From contig NZ_JAIUDA010000013.1 in the NCBI RefSeq assembly GCF_020179835.1, positions 26,137 through 90,136 of the forward strand: 64,000 bases of DNA, in the 5' to 3' direction. A program made the position numbers and the translations under genes. Shown here piece by piece: positions 33,772 to 42,251 of this stretch (the first letter of the stretch is position 1; each line of letters begins with the position of its first letter). Source of the DNA: Pantoea sp. alder81 (GTDB taxonomy: Bacteria > Pseudomonadota > Gammaproteobacteria > Enterobacterales > Enterobacteriaceae). Under the pieces are notes generated by a model. That model was not told where the DNA came from, did no database searches, and saw only the letters and a list, made by a program, of their open reading frames with translations.

Positions 33772-34926
33772 ATGATGTCTGCCAAACTTTTTATAGCGTC
33801 CGAAGCGGTACTGCGTGTCGAACGCACGTCACTGCGCGTGCAGCAGCCCGCTTCCAGCAGTGACATGGTCTCGCTGGCGATGGGAGAACCCGATTTTGAT
33901 ACCCCACCGCGCATCGTTCAGGCGGCGGTTGAAGCGCTGCAGCAGGGTTATACCCATTACGCCCCCCTGCTGGGCGATAAAACATTGTGCCAGGCACTGG
34001 CTGACGACGTCTCCGCACGGAGCGGCATGCCGGTCAAAAACGGTGAAGTGCTGGTCACTCACGGCGGCACCGCGGGCCTGGCTGCCGCGATCCTCTCTAT
34101 CGTCAATCCAGGCGATCGCGTCGTCATTCCGGATCCGACTTATTCTCTGTATGCCGATCTGGTTAACATGGCGGGCGGAATCTGTATTCCCATGCCGTGC
34201 CGCAGCGATTTGCACTGGGATTTGGATCGTCTGGATAAGGCACTGGAGGGCGCCAAACTGTTTGTGTTCTGTAACCCAGGCAATCCCACCGGCATCGTGC
34301 ACAGCCGAGAAGAGGTTGAAACGCTGGGTAAGCTGGTTAACAAACACAACAATCTGGTGATTGCGGATGAAGCCTACAGCGATCTGGTATTCACCGATCG
34401 CCCTTTCACTTCGGTATTGCAGGTGCCCGCCTTCGCTGGCCGTACGCTGTTCTGCCAGACTTTCTCGAAAAGTTACGCCATGACCGGCTGGCGCGTGGGC
34501 TATCTGGCAGGCCCGGCTGAGATGATCGCTGCCGCCGCGCGCGTCCATAATAGCGTCAACGGCTCGGTCAACAGTGCAGTGCAGCGCGCGGCACTGGTGG
34601 CGCTCACGCAGTGTCAAAACGACGTCAAACGTATGTATGATGTCTACCGTGAACGTCGCCAGTTAATGATGGAAGGTCTGTACGCCATCCCGGAGCTGTC
34701 GCTCAATGAACCCGAGGGTGCATTTTACTGCTTCCCTTCTTATTCATTGCCGATCCCGGCAATCGATATGGTCGCGCTGCTGCGTGAACAAGGCATTGCC
34801 GTCCGTCCAGGCAGTGAATTTGGTGCGGCGGGAGAGCGCCACCTGCGCCTGTCCTACGCGGCCAGTAATGAGGCGATCGTTGAAGGCGTACGTCGCCTCA
34901 AGCGTGCGCTGGCTGGTTTGAATTAA
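33772..34926 (+). CDS. Class I/II PLP-dependent aminotransferase
   Basis: 384 residues; ATG at 33772 or the adjacent one at 33775, behind GGAAGG. Fold type I landmarks: MGEPDFDTPP, THGGTAGLAAAI, CNPGNPTG, DEAYSDLVF and the PLP lysine in FSKSYAMTGWRVGY, with the substrate Arg near LRLSYAAS. It transfers an amino group between an amino acid and a keto acid. With the hydantoinase and a glutamate-type dehydrogenase nearby, it fits disposal of an amino acid released from a cyclic precursor. Confidence 0.92.
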   Translation: MMSAKLFIASEAVLRVERTSLRVQQPASSSDMVSLAMGEPDFDTPPRIVQAAVEALQQGYTHYAPLLGDKTLCQALADDVSARSGMPVKNGEVLVTHGGTAGLAAAILSIVNPGDRVVIPDPTYSLYADLVNMAGGICIPMPCRSDLHWDLDRLDKALEGAKLFVFCNPGNPTGIVHSREEVETLGKLVNKHNNLVIADEAYSDLVFTDRPFTSVLQVPAFAGRTLFCQTFSKSYAMTGWRVGYLAGPAEMIAAAARVHNSVNGSVNSAVQRAALVALTQCQNDVKRMYDVYRERRQLMMEGLYAIPELSLNEPEGAFYCFPSYSLPIPAIDMVALLREQGIAVRPGSEFGAAGERHLRLSYAASNEAIVEGVRRLKRALAGLN

Positions 34927-34954
34927 GACGTAAAACACAGGAATAAAACCCACA

Positions 34955-35575
34955 ATGGCGGGAAGACCGATGCGCAGTGATACCGAAAGAAACCGCAAAA
35001 ATCTGATTCAGGCGGGAGCCCGCTTGTTTGAGCATGCAGAGAACCCGATAAGCCTGGCGGAGATTGCCGCCGAAGCCGGCGTGTCGGTTGCCACGGCCTA
35101 TCGCCAGTTTACGTCGGTCGAAGAGGTGCTGAACGCCTATCGCCAGGAAGTGGGCCAGCTATTACTCGACTTTAGCCTGAGCCAGAGCTGTACAGGCCTG
35201 CAGAAGCTGGAGAACATCAGCCGGCACTGGATCAAACTGGTGCGTGAGAACGGTGCCGCAATGGTGCCGATGCGTAACCGTCGTGGCTACCTGGAACGTT
35301 TATGGGAAGGCGCGGATTACCTGAAAGTTCAGGCTGATGCGCTACGCCCGGCATTACGCGAAGCGATGGGGGAAATGGATCTGCCGGATATTGGTGATAA
35401 AGCGATTTTCCTGTGGAACATCCTGTTCGATCCCCGCGAAATTTTCGACCTGCTGGACACCGTCGGCCTGACGGAAAGACAGGTGGGCACACAGTTGATG
35501 TCGGTGCTGATCGGCGGACTACGTGGTTTCGCTACCGCCAATGAGTTCAGTGTGGAAGCCTGCCGCACTAAGTAA
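34955..35575 (+). CDS. TetR-family transcriptional regulator
   Basis: 206 residues. N-terminal helix-turn-helix ISLAEIAAEAGVSVATAYRQF at about residues 29-49. The ligand domain is unassigned. It is the last gene of the operon, 28 bases after the aminotransferase, in the same direction, so it probably controls its own operon. The inverted repeat at 27043-27064 is a candidate site. Confidence 0.9.
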   Translation: MAGRPMRSDTERNRKNLIQAGARLFEHAENPISLAEIAAEAGVSVATAYRQFTSVEEVLNAYRQEVGQLLLDFSLSQSCTGLQKLENISRHWIKLVRENGAAMVPMRNRRGYLERLWEGADYLKVQADALRPALREAMGEMDLPDIGDKAIFLWNILFDPREIFDLLDTVGLTERQVGTQLMSVLIGGLRGFATANEFSVEACRTK

Positions 35576-35578
35576 ATC

Positions 35579-35603
35579 GGGGCCGCCAGTCAGCGGCCTT
35601 TTC
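35579..35603 (+). terminator. Rho-independent terminator after the second hydantoinase operon
   Basis: GGCCGC (35581-35586) and GCGGCC (35593-35598) form a strong stem with a 6-base loop followed by TTTTCCC, 5 bases after the TetR stop. Confidence 0.75.
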
Positions 35604-35691
35604 CCTCTTCTTTTGATGATCACAATCACTGTGAGGGGTTACTGCATCCTGAATTTGGGGCAGCGCCTGCGCGGTGCAATAAGGTGAAAAA

Positions 35692-36963
35692 ATGACGGCA
35701 CTTTCCTATGTATCAGAAGATAAACACTCTCCCTGGGCAACCTATCTGGCGCAGGTCGATCGCGTTCTGCCTTATTTAGGCGAACTGTCACGCTGGGCAG
35801 ATACGCTACGCCATCCCAAGCGTGCGCTGATTGTCGATATCCCGCTGGAGATGGATGATGGTAGCGTCAGGCATTTCGAAGGCTACCGCGTGCAGCACAA
35901 CCTATCGCGCGGGCCGGGTAAAGGCGGCGTGCGTTTTCACCCGGACGTCACGCTGGAAGAAGTGATGGCGCTATCTGCCTGGATGACGGTGAAATGTGCG
36001 GCGATTAATCTGCCATTTGGCGGGGCGAAAGGCGGTATCCGCGTCGATCCTCGTGAGTTATCCAAAAAGGAACTTGAACGACTGACGCGCCGCTATACCA
36101 GCGAAATTGGCAGCATTATCGGGCCACAACAGGATATTCCGGCACCGGATGTCGGCACGAATCCACAGGTGATGGCATGGATGATGGACACCTGGTCGAT
36201 GAATGTCGGCATGACCAGTACCGGTGTGGTGACCGGCAAACCCATCCATCTCGGAGGTTCTCTCGGGCGCGTTAAGGCCACGGGGCGCGGTGTGTTCGTT
36301 ACCGGCAAGGTCACTGCGCAGCGTATCGGCCTGGAACTGGAAAACGCGCGCGTTGCGGTGCAGGGCTTTGGTAATGTCGGCAGCGTGGCCGCCGAACTGT
36401 TTTCACAGTCTGGTGCTAAGGTTGTCACGGTGCAGGACCACAGCGCCACGCTGCATCATTCAGCCGGCATCGATATCGCAGCGCTGATTTGCTGGCAACA
36501 GCAGCACGGCAGCATCGCCGGATTTCATGGCGCAACCGCCATCAGCCACGAGGCCTTTTGGGAACAAGGTTGCGATATCCTGATCCCCGCCGCGCTGGAA
36601 GGGCAAATCACCGCAGAACGAGCGCGAAAACTGGTGTGCCGCATGGTGCTGGAAGGCGCCAACGGCCCTACGTTACCTGAGGCGGACGATATCCTGACCC
36701 AGCGCAACATCACGGTAGTGCCCGATGTGATCTGTAACGCGGGTGGCGTCACCGTCAGCTATTTCGAGTGGGTACAGGATTTCTCCAGCTTCTTCTGGAG
36801 CGAAGACGAGATTAACGCCCGACTGGACAAAATCATGGAGCAGGCGCTACTCGCGATCTGGCAAAAATCGGAACAGCTGGAAGTGAGTTTGCGAACGGCG
36901 GCTTATGCCGTAGCGTGTGAGCGGATTTTGACGGCAAGGAAGGAGCGTGGGTTGTATCCGTGA
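35692..36963 (+). CDS. Glu/Leu/Phe/Val-type amino acid dehydrogenase (glutamate dehydrogenase)
   Basis: 423 residues, the length of NAD-type hexameric glutamate dehydrogenases, shorter than the enterobacterial NADP enzyme (about 447). Substrate-binding GPGKGGVRFHP, catalytic Lys in LPFGGAKGG, PDVGTN and the Rossmann loop VAVQGFGNVGSVA are intact. AAGGTG precedes the ATG. It interconverts glutamate and 2-oxoglutarate with release of ammonia. It has its own unit behind the operon terminator and likely serves the aminotransferase upstream. Confidence 0.92.
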   Translation: MTALSYVSEDKHSPWATYLAQVDRVLPYLGELSRWADTLRHPKRALIVDIPLEMDDGSVRHFEGYRVQHNLSRGPGKGGVRFHPDVTLEEVMALSAWMTVKCAAINLPFGGAKGGIRVDPRELSKKELERLTRRYTSEIGSIIGPQQDIPAPDVGTNPQVMAWMMDTWSMNVGMTSTGVVTGKPIHLGGSLGRVKATGRGVFVTGKVTAQRIGLELENARVAVQGFGNVGSVAAELFSQSGAKVVTVQDHSATLHHSAGIDIAALICWQQQHGSIAGFHGATAISHEAFWEQGCDILIPAALEGQITAERARKLVCRMVLEGANGPTLPEADDILTQRNITVVPDVICNAGGVTVSYFEWVQDFSSFFWSEDEINARLDKIMEQALLAIWQKSEQLEVSLRTAAYAVACERILTARKERGLYP

Positions 36964-37304
36964 GCGGAGTACCAACATTTAAATAGCGTTGATGGAAACC
37001 GTTTTTGATCTGCTTTAAAGGGCTTCAACGCAGAGTTCTGGACGAATCCTGATAATGGATCACAGCCGTATTTACTATCCAGCTGTTTTCTACTCCCTAT
37101 ATATTGATAATCATTGACTGTGATTGATTTGATAACAAACGATCGGCCAGCTCAATGCCCTGAAAACCACGGAATCTATTAAAAATTTCTTATCAGCGAT
37201 TCTAAACGACAAAACCGCCATGAGGCGGTTTTGTCTGAATTTGGTGTAAGGCCGGGATCAAAAGTGGTTAACTAGTCTTGAACGAGATGCCTAAAATTCT
37301 GGAA
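36964..37304. other. 340 bp intergenic region
   Basis: Apart from the bidirectional terminator at 37209-37234 I see no gene or signal. The two neighbouring genes converge on it. Confidence 0.5.
37209..37234. terminator. Bidirectional rho-independent terminator
   Basis: ACAAAACCGCC, loop ATGA, GGCGGTTTTGT: an 11-base perfect stem whose A/T flanks give T-runs in both directions, between convergent genes. Confidence 0.8.
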
Positions 37305-37610
37305 TTACTCTTCCACTAAAATATTTACATGACAGAACACTTCATACTCTGACTGTCGGTCATAACGGAAAAAGCGTGAGATTACGATTCCTCTGAAAGA
37401 GCTGAGTGTCTCGTTCTCTTCTGGATTTCCACCAATTTCTACGTAATCACCTACTGAAGGGATAAACATCACCGGAGTTTCTTCACCAGAGGTCTGAATA
37501 ACACTTCCTGCAGGGATCGGCGTTTCTTCACCACGTCGTTTGTACTGAAAATCGATGCTGTACGTTATTTCCAATTTTACCTCTGGATGCCATCCGTTCG
37601 AATTGCCCAC
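37305..37610 (-). CDS. Hypothetical protein, start uncertain
   Basis: 101 residues from a GTG at 37610 without a clear ribosome site. The frame stays open 14 codons further upstream to an in-frame TGA, but with no ATG. The sequence (VGDYVEIGGNPEEN, SSFRGIVISRFFRYD, EVFCHVNILVEE) looks like a genuine small beta-rich protein of unknown function. The absent start suggests either an unusual start or a 5' truncated gene. Confidence 0.5.
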   Translation of the reverse strand: MGNSNGWHPEVKLEITYSIDFQYKRRGEETPIPAGSVIQTSGEETPVMFIPSVGDYVEIGGNPEENETLSSFRGIVISRFFRYDRQSEYEVFCHVNILVEE

Positions 37611-37998
37611 GCGGACTAAACAAGCTTTGGAAGAAGATAATATCAGAGATAATATTCAGGAATAAATAGTGAAAAGTGCGAATTTTTATATGAGTTTTTT
37701 AATGTTCTCTGGTAAAGACACTTCATTAGGGTGAGCAGTAAAAGTTCTCTGTCAATTGGTAAAAAACGATGCTGCAACGTCTTATTGGTGCTAATACACA
37801 TATTTATTAACAGATAACGACGGTTTACCGCTTCGCTTTATTTCAATCAGAGATCAAGCTACGCGTAAAACTGTATTCCTGATGCGTTGCGGTGCCATTG
37901 TGTGATTATTTCTACTAAAAAACAGGCTCATTTTTTTGCACTGAGCCTGCCTGTCACCAAAGTAAGTTTAATCAGAGCAACTCACATGGCTGTTCCGC
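37611..37998. other. 390 bp AT-rich intergenic region
   Basis: No gene seen. The terminator of the hydrolase gene lies at 37916-37949. The rest shows no recognisable signal. Confidence 0.5.
37916..37949 (-). terminator. Rho-independent terminator of the alpha/beta hydrolase gene
   Basis: On the minus strand, CAGGCTCA pairs with TGAGCCTG (11-12 base A-rich loop) followed by TTTTTT. Confidence 0.75.
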
Positions 37999-38883
37999 TT
38001 AAAGCGCAGCAGCGAAGGCGGCTACATCGCGGTTAAAGCGTGTCGACTCCTCAATAAACGGAGCATGACCGGAGTGGCTATAAATACGCGTTTGAATAGC
38101 GGGATTCACCTGCTTCGCTCTTTTCAGCGATGCCGCAGGATTAATCAGCGCGTCATGTTCACCGTATATAAACAGTAACGGTACGCGCACGTGTTTAAGT
38201 CCTTGCGCCAATGGGATTTTCATCGACATCACCGCGCGCTGCATGGACCAGGAAGCCATTGCAGCATTCGCCAGCAGGCGTTCAAAGGTTTCGCTGTCTG
38301 GTTGCTGATAGAAGCAAAGCCGCAAGAAGGCGCGCTGGCCATCGAGATGCGTTTTTAAATCTGCCGAGATCATGTCGCGATAAACGTTGTCATGCGCGGG
38401 GATTAACGTCGGGGTAAGTTCCACCACTCCGTCAACATAGATTGCGCCACTGACTTGATGGTCACCAAATGCCGCCAGATAATTGGTCATGACCGCGCCG
38501 CCAAGCGACCATCCTACCAGCAGTGGATTTCGAGCATGGCGTTGATCAATCACCGCCTTGAGATCGTCTGCCCAACGCTTGCCATCGCTATAGGCTACTG
38601 CCTGCTGTGGTTTGTCGGAAAGTCCATGCCCGCGAAGATCGTAGGTTATCAGGCGATAGCGCTGTAGCTGCGGATCGTTGAGCTGTTTTTCCCAGTTAAG
38701 ATGGCTGCCCAATAAGCCATGAATAAAAATAATAGGCAAACCTTCAGGATTGCCTGATTCCTGTACCGCGATCCGCACGCCATCGGGGGCAGTGACGGTG
38801 TAGTGCTTTTCAGCAGCAAACAGTGCGGTTGAAAATAGCATGATGAACAGTGCACACAGCGTGCGTGATAGGTGTAACAGCAT
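37999..38883 (-). CDS. Exported alpha/beta-fold hydrolase
   Basis: 294 residues with a Sec signal peptide (hydrophobic TLCALFIMLFSTALFAAE). Oxyanion FIHGLLGSHLNW, nucleophile elbow GWSLGG (Ser), acid in GEHDALINP and His in SHSGHAPFIEE: a complete catalytic triad. Esterase or haloperoxidase-like; natural substrate unknown. Divergent from the MerR gene with 85 bases between the starts, so the MerR regulator may control it. Confidence 0.88.
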   Translation of the reverse strand: MLLHLSRTLCALFIMLFSTALFAAEKHYTVTAPDGVRIAVQESGNPEGLPIIFIHGLLGSHLNWEKQLNDPQLQRYRLITYDLRGHGLSDKPQQAVAYSDGKRWADDLKAVIDQRHARNPLLVGWSLGGAVMTNYLAAFGDHQVSGAIYVDGVVELTPTLIPAHDNVYRDMISADLKTHLDGQRAFLRLCFYQQPDSETFERLLANAAMASWSMQRAVMSMKIPLAQGLKHVRVPLLFIYGEHDALINPAASLKRAKQVNPAIQTRIYSHSGHAPFIEESTRFNRDVAAFAAAL

Positions 38884-38930
38884 AAAAAGCCTCCTTATAT
38901 GAATGATTTCTGGCTATCCTGAACCCTGAC

Positions 38931-38943
38931 ACTGGTGTCAGAG
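38931..38943. promoter_or_regulatory. Palindromic MerR-type operator candidate
   Basis: CTGACACTGGTGTCAG is a near-perfect inverted repeat (CTGACAC/GTGTCAG) between the divergent hydrolase and MerR genes. Such a dyad inside a long promoter spacer is where MerR proteins bind. Its ends extend a base or two beyond the listed limits. Confidence 0.5.
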
Positions 38944-38968
38944 TCAAGCGTCCTATTGGAGATGATTT

Positions 38969-39325
38969 ATGCAGTTGGCGATTGGAGAAGTGGCGAAACA
39001 GTCAGGCGTCAGCGTTCGGGCAATCCGTCACTATGATCGGCACGGATTACTGACTTCAAAACGTGCCTGTAATGGGTATCGTTATTTTCCTCCGCAGGCA
39101 ATAACACAGGTGCGTCAGATTCAACGGCTCATCAACATCGGTTTTAGCATTGCCGAAATCTGCTCCTTTCCTGATTGTATGCTGATGGTCGAAGGCGCGG
39201 CTTTCTGCCCTGAAACCCAGGCATTACAGCACCAGCGGTTGGAGGATATTGAGCGTCAGATTAGCGAACTGGAGTCACGGCGGACACGATTGATGGCGAC
39301 GCTGACTGAGGGTATCGCGAAGTAG
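38969..39325 (+). CDS. MerR-family transcriptional regulator
   Basis: 118 residues. N-terminal winged helix IGEVAKQSGVSVRAIRHYDRHGLL, then SKRACNGYRYFPP, and a dimerisation coiled coil (LEDIERQISELESRRTRL). Two Cys (FPDCM, AFCPE) could bind a ligand or metal. MerR proteins act on long-spacer promoters; the 38884-38968 divergent region contains CCTGACACTGGTGTCAGAG near 38929, a palindrome fitting a MerR operator. Confidence 0.88.
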   Translation: MQLAIGEVAKQSGVSVRAIRHYDRHGLLTSKRACNGYRYFPPQAITQVRQIQRLINIGFSIAEICSFPDCMLMVEGAAFCPETQALQHQRLEDIERQISELESRRTRLMATLTEGIAK

Positions 39326-39426
39326 AACCCACATGGTGATCCCTTTAATTCGGGCATTAAAAATTTCATAACTCAAAATAATGAGTTCATTTCCGCGCTG
39401 ATTCAGCGCCTAAACCAGGGAAGAGA

Positions 39427-40545
39427 GTGATGTTTCATCTGATATTCAGCATACCGAGTTGGTACGTTATTGCGCGATTCGTTTTTCCATTAGCCATGCC
39501 ATTAGTATTAAAAATCATTCTATCTTTGGTGGTTTTACTGGCTTCTCAATATCTGTTAATTAGCCGATTTACGCCGGGCGGCATCTTCTCACCTGAAATG
39601 CCGCGCGCCGTCACCATCCTGTTCAGCTGGGCCTTTGGCACGGTGTTACTCCTCGCGTTCACCCAAATACTGCTTGATGTAGTCACAGTCATTTCTCTGC
39701 TGCTACGGCATCCGCTGCAGATGACGCCTGGCGTACGTTATGTTGCTGCACTCATCGCCATGGTGATGTCGGCGGTGGGCGTCAATCAGGCCATACGCGT
39801 GCCGCCCGTGAAAGAGGTGACGATCAAAATTGATAACCTGCCGAGCGAGTTCGAAGGCTACCAGCTGCTTCAGCTCACTGATCTGCATATCACTAAAGTG
39901 TTCAACGCCGCATGGACCGCAGCCATGGTGAAAAAGGCCATGACGCTGGACGCTGACCTGATCCTCGTAACGGGCGATGTCATAGATGGCACCCTGGAGA
40001 ATCGCAGAAATGACGTGGAGCCGTTGAGAGGTTTACATGCGTCGGACGGTGTTTATGCCATCACCGGTAATCACGAGTATTTCTTTGAGCAGCAGCGCTG
40101 GACCGATCATCTTGCGACGTTAGGACTGCAACCTTTGCTCAACAGCCATACCCTCATTAAACGCGGCAACGCGGAGCTAGCGATCGCCGGTCTGCCTGAT
40201 GTTTCAGCCTCCCGCAGAGAAGCTACTGGGCCGAATCTTGAGCTGGCACTGGAAGGAGTGCCCGCCAATGCACCGGTCATACTGATGGACCATCAACCGC
40301 GCAATGCGCGCCAGAACGCGACGCACAAAGTCGATCTTCAGCTTTCTGGCCATACACATGGCGGATTGATCGTCGGTTTTGATCGATTGTTTGCGAAACC
40401 CAACGCGGGCTTTGTCTCGGGACTTTATGAGGTGGATGGCATGCAACTCTATGTGAACAACGGCACCGCGCTTTGGCCGGGAATGGCAATCAGACTGGGT
40501 CGTCCCTCGGAGCTCACGCGAATTACGCTGCAGCGGAAAGAGTGA
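39427..40545 (+). CDS. Membrane-anchored metallophosphoesterase
   Basis: 372 residues. Four hydrophobic helices in the first 130 residues, then a calcineurin-like domain with the metal ligands in order: LTDLHI, TGDVID, TGNHEYF, MDHQP and SGHTHGG. Resembles YkuE/YaeI-type enzymes acting at the inner membrane, possibly on lipid or nucleotide phosphates. GAAGAGAG precedes the ATG. Transcribed after the MerR gene but 100 bases apart, so probably independent. Confidence 0.88.
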   Translation: MMFHLIFSIPSWYVIARFVFPLAMPLVLKIILSLVVLLASQYLLISRFTPGGIFSPEMPRAVTILFSWAFGTVLLLAFTQILLDVVTVISLLLRHPLQMTPGVRYVAALIAMVMSAVGVNQAIRVPPVKEVTIKIDNLPSEFEGYQLLQLTDLHITKVFNAAWTAAMVKKAMTLDADLILVTGDVIDGTLENRRNDVEPLRGLHASDGVYAITGNHEYFFEQQRWTDHLATLGLQPLLNSHTLIKRGNAELAIAGLPDVSASRREATGPNLELALEGVPANAPVILMDHQPRNARQNATHKVDLQLSGHTHGGLIVGFDRLFAKPNAGFVSGLYEVDGMQLYVNNGTALWPGMAIRLGRPSELTRITLQRKE

Positions 40546-40592
40546 AGTCTTGAGTCATATCTTCTAAAAAAACTTTGAGAAGAATGTGCATA

Positions 40593-40624
40593 GCCATGAG
40601 CCTGTTATGTGAGGCTCATGGCTT
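40593..40624. terminator. Long hairpin after the metallophosphoesterase gene
   Basis: AGCCATGAGCCT (40593-40604) and AGGCTCATGGCT (40613-40624) pair over 12 bases with an 8-base loop, followed by TGTATT. A plausible terminator, though with a poor T-run. It lies between convergent genes. Confidence 0.55.
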
Positions 40625-40708
40625 GTATTGAGCCAACAAGTACTAAAAACGTTTAATCATATGGAAATCAAAAATTTTGTTGGGGCCCAAAACATCATCA
40701 AAATATGT

Positions 40709-41014
40709 TCAATTGGCGCCGCAGAGAGGGTCTGGTTTATAGCTGGTATTCAAAACAGAAAGATCAACGGTTCTTGCCGCTCGATCCAGGTCATAAGCCG
40801 CTTGAATACGAAGCCACATGGCGGGCGTACTACCTATGACCGCCGACAATTTGATGGCCATCTCTGGTGTTATGGCCGTCAGGCCAGAAACCATTCGTGA
40901 TGCTGTAGAAGGTGCAATCGCCAAAGCACGTGCAAGCTCACGCACGCCAATATTAAGGTCTTCCATAATATCGGAAATGATTTCACCCGCGTGTGGGGGA
41001 TTATGCATAGTCAT
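40709..41014 (-). CDS. higA: HigA-type antitoxin
   Basis: 101 residues, XRE-type helix-turn-helix: HPPHAGEIISD-like start (HNPPHAGEII), VRELARALAIAPSTASRMVSGL, then ITPEMAIKLSAVIGSTPAMWL, the VapI/HigA pattern. It starts inside the toxin stop (TGATG overlap) in the toxin-first order typical of higBA. It binds and neutralises HigB and represses the operon. Confidence 0.92.
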   Translation of the reverse strand: MTMHNPPHAGEIISDIMEDLNIGVRELARALAIAPSTASRMVSGLTAITPEMAIKLSAVIGSTPAMWLRIQAAYDLDRAARTVDLSVLNTSYKPDPLCGAN

Positions 41015-41292
41015 CAGTGATAATCCTCATAATTAAGAATGTAAGCGTCACCATCTTTAAACTCAAAAGTAATACGCCAATTTCCCGTCACCGTGATCGA
41101 CCAAATACCTTGTCTGTCACCTTTCAGAGGATGCAACCTGTAACCGCTGAGGTTCATATCCTCAATATTTTCTGCCAGATCAATCACTCGAAGCCGCGTA
41201 CGTAACCGTTTCTCATGAGCGGCATTTATCTTTCGAGTCGAGCCAGTTGTGAAAAACTCCTCAAGCCCCTTATGTAGCCAAGTTTTAATCAT
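41014..41292 (-). CDS. higB: HigB-type toxin (RelE superfamily mRNase)
   Basis: 92 residues with the HigB signature: GLEEFFTTG near the start, RLRVIDLAENIEDMNLSGYRLHPLKGDRQG, WSITVTGNWRITFEF and YEDYH at the end. The Arg in NWRITF and the C-terminal His are the expected catalytic positions. It cleaves ribosome-bound mRNA in studied relatives. It lies upstream of its antitoxin. Confidence 0.92.
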   Translation of the reverse strand: MIKTWLHKGLEEFFTTGSTRKINAAHEKRLRTRLRVIDLAENIEDMNLSGYRLHPLKGDRQGIWSITVTGNWRITFEFKDGDAYILNYEDYH

Positions 41293-41384
41293 CCTTGTAT
41301 CTCACTGTTGCTTGATGTGGAACATTATAACGCATGTTCCACTCTATGCAACACTTTACATCTAGACTGTTTGATATGTCTTGC

Positions 41385-42155
41385 CTATGCGCGGCTGGCC
41401 AATCCAAAGCGGCTCTGCAGCACAGCATCAATTTCATCTTCCGCCAGCTGCTGCTTTTCTACACCCTCCGCCGTCACCGTTTTCAACATATCACCCAGCA
41501 GGATCATCCGTCCCTCGGGGCGATGCTGCACGATCAGCAACTTCTGCACGAAAATGGCATCGGGGTGCGTGGAGTTAAGATAGTTGGCCGGGACGAAATC
41601 AATCCACTCTTGCGGCGACAGATCAAAACCATATTGATTGCACCATTCTCCCTCCACCTTCGCCTGCAATAGATATTCGCCATGCGCATCGCGAGTAAGC
41701 TTGAATGTGTCGAAATCCTGTTTAATATCGCTATCGCGCTGATCTAAGGCGATTGGCGCACGGATGCCGTAGCTGCCGAAACCGAGATCGCACAGCCACT
41801 GACGTCCGTCGACTTCCGCCACCAGCGCCATATGGGTTTTGGGACGTCGCACCGGGTAGAACATCGGTCTTGCTGCCACAAAACGGTAGGCAATACCTAA
41901 CGCTTCCAGCGACATAGCGAACAGCCCGTTCACCTCATAACAGTAGCCCCCTCGCCCCTGATGCAGAATCTTGTCGCTGATCTCTTCAGGTATCAGCGAG
42001 ACAACTTTCCCTGCCTGCACATCGAGATTCTCAAACGGTACGGAGAACAATTGATGGCGCATGATGGCGTGCAGCGTGGTTGAATCGGCGGCCGCAGGAC
42101 CGGTGAAATTAATGCGACGGAAATAGCGGGAAAGATCGAAGTTATCGCAATGCAT
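41385..42155 (-). CDS. Arylamine N-acetyltransferase (NAT)
   Basis: 256 residues. Catalytic triad Cys72 (GRGGYCYEVN), His108 (PKTHMALV) and Asp123 (WLCDLGFGS), all in family positions. It transfers acetyl from acetyl-CoA to arylamines or hydrazines in the cytoplasm. Divergent from a MocR regulator gene whose operator-like palindrome lies between the two starts, so it is probably the regulator's target. Confidence 0.93.
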   Translation of the reverse strand: MHCDNFDLSRYFRRINFTGPAAADSTTLHAIMRHQLFSVPFENLDVQAGKVVSLIPEEISDKILHQGRGGYCYEVNGLFAMSLEALGIAYRFVAARPMFYPVRRPKTHMALVAEVDGRQWLCDLGFGSYGIRAPIALDQRDSDIKQDFDTFKLTRDAHGEYLLQAKVEGEWCNQYGFDLSPQEWIDFVPANYLNSTHPDAIFVQKLLIVQHRPEGRMILLGDMLKTVTAEGVEKQQLAEDEIDAVLQSRFGLASRA

Positions 42156-42208
42156 AGTGCCTCCTTGTCTGGTTCATGCTCGACACTATAGATGGCACTC
42201 ATCATCGT

Positions 42209-42245
42209 CTGTATAGTCAGATTTATCGAAAATCAGACTGTACAG
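42209..42245. promoter_or_regulatory. 37-base palindrome, likely MocR operator
   Basis: CTGTATAGTCAGAT (42209-42222) and ATCAGACTGTACAG (42232-42245) form a 14-base inverted repeat with two mismatches and a 9-base centre, directly upstream of the MocR start and between divergent genes. CTGTANAG-type half-sites are typical for MocR/PdxR regulators. Confidence 0.65.
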
Positions 42246-42251
42246 ATCGAC

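Noticed and set aside
33829..34617. 262-codon minus-strand frame opposite the aminotransferase
   Set aside because: Shadow of a well-supported gene; no ribosome site, no family features.
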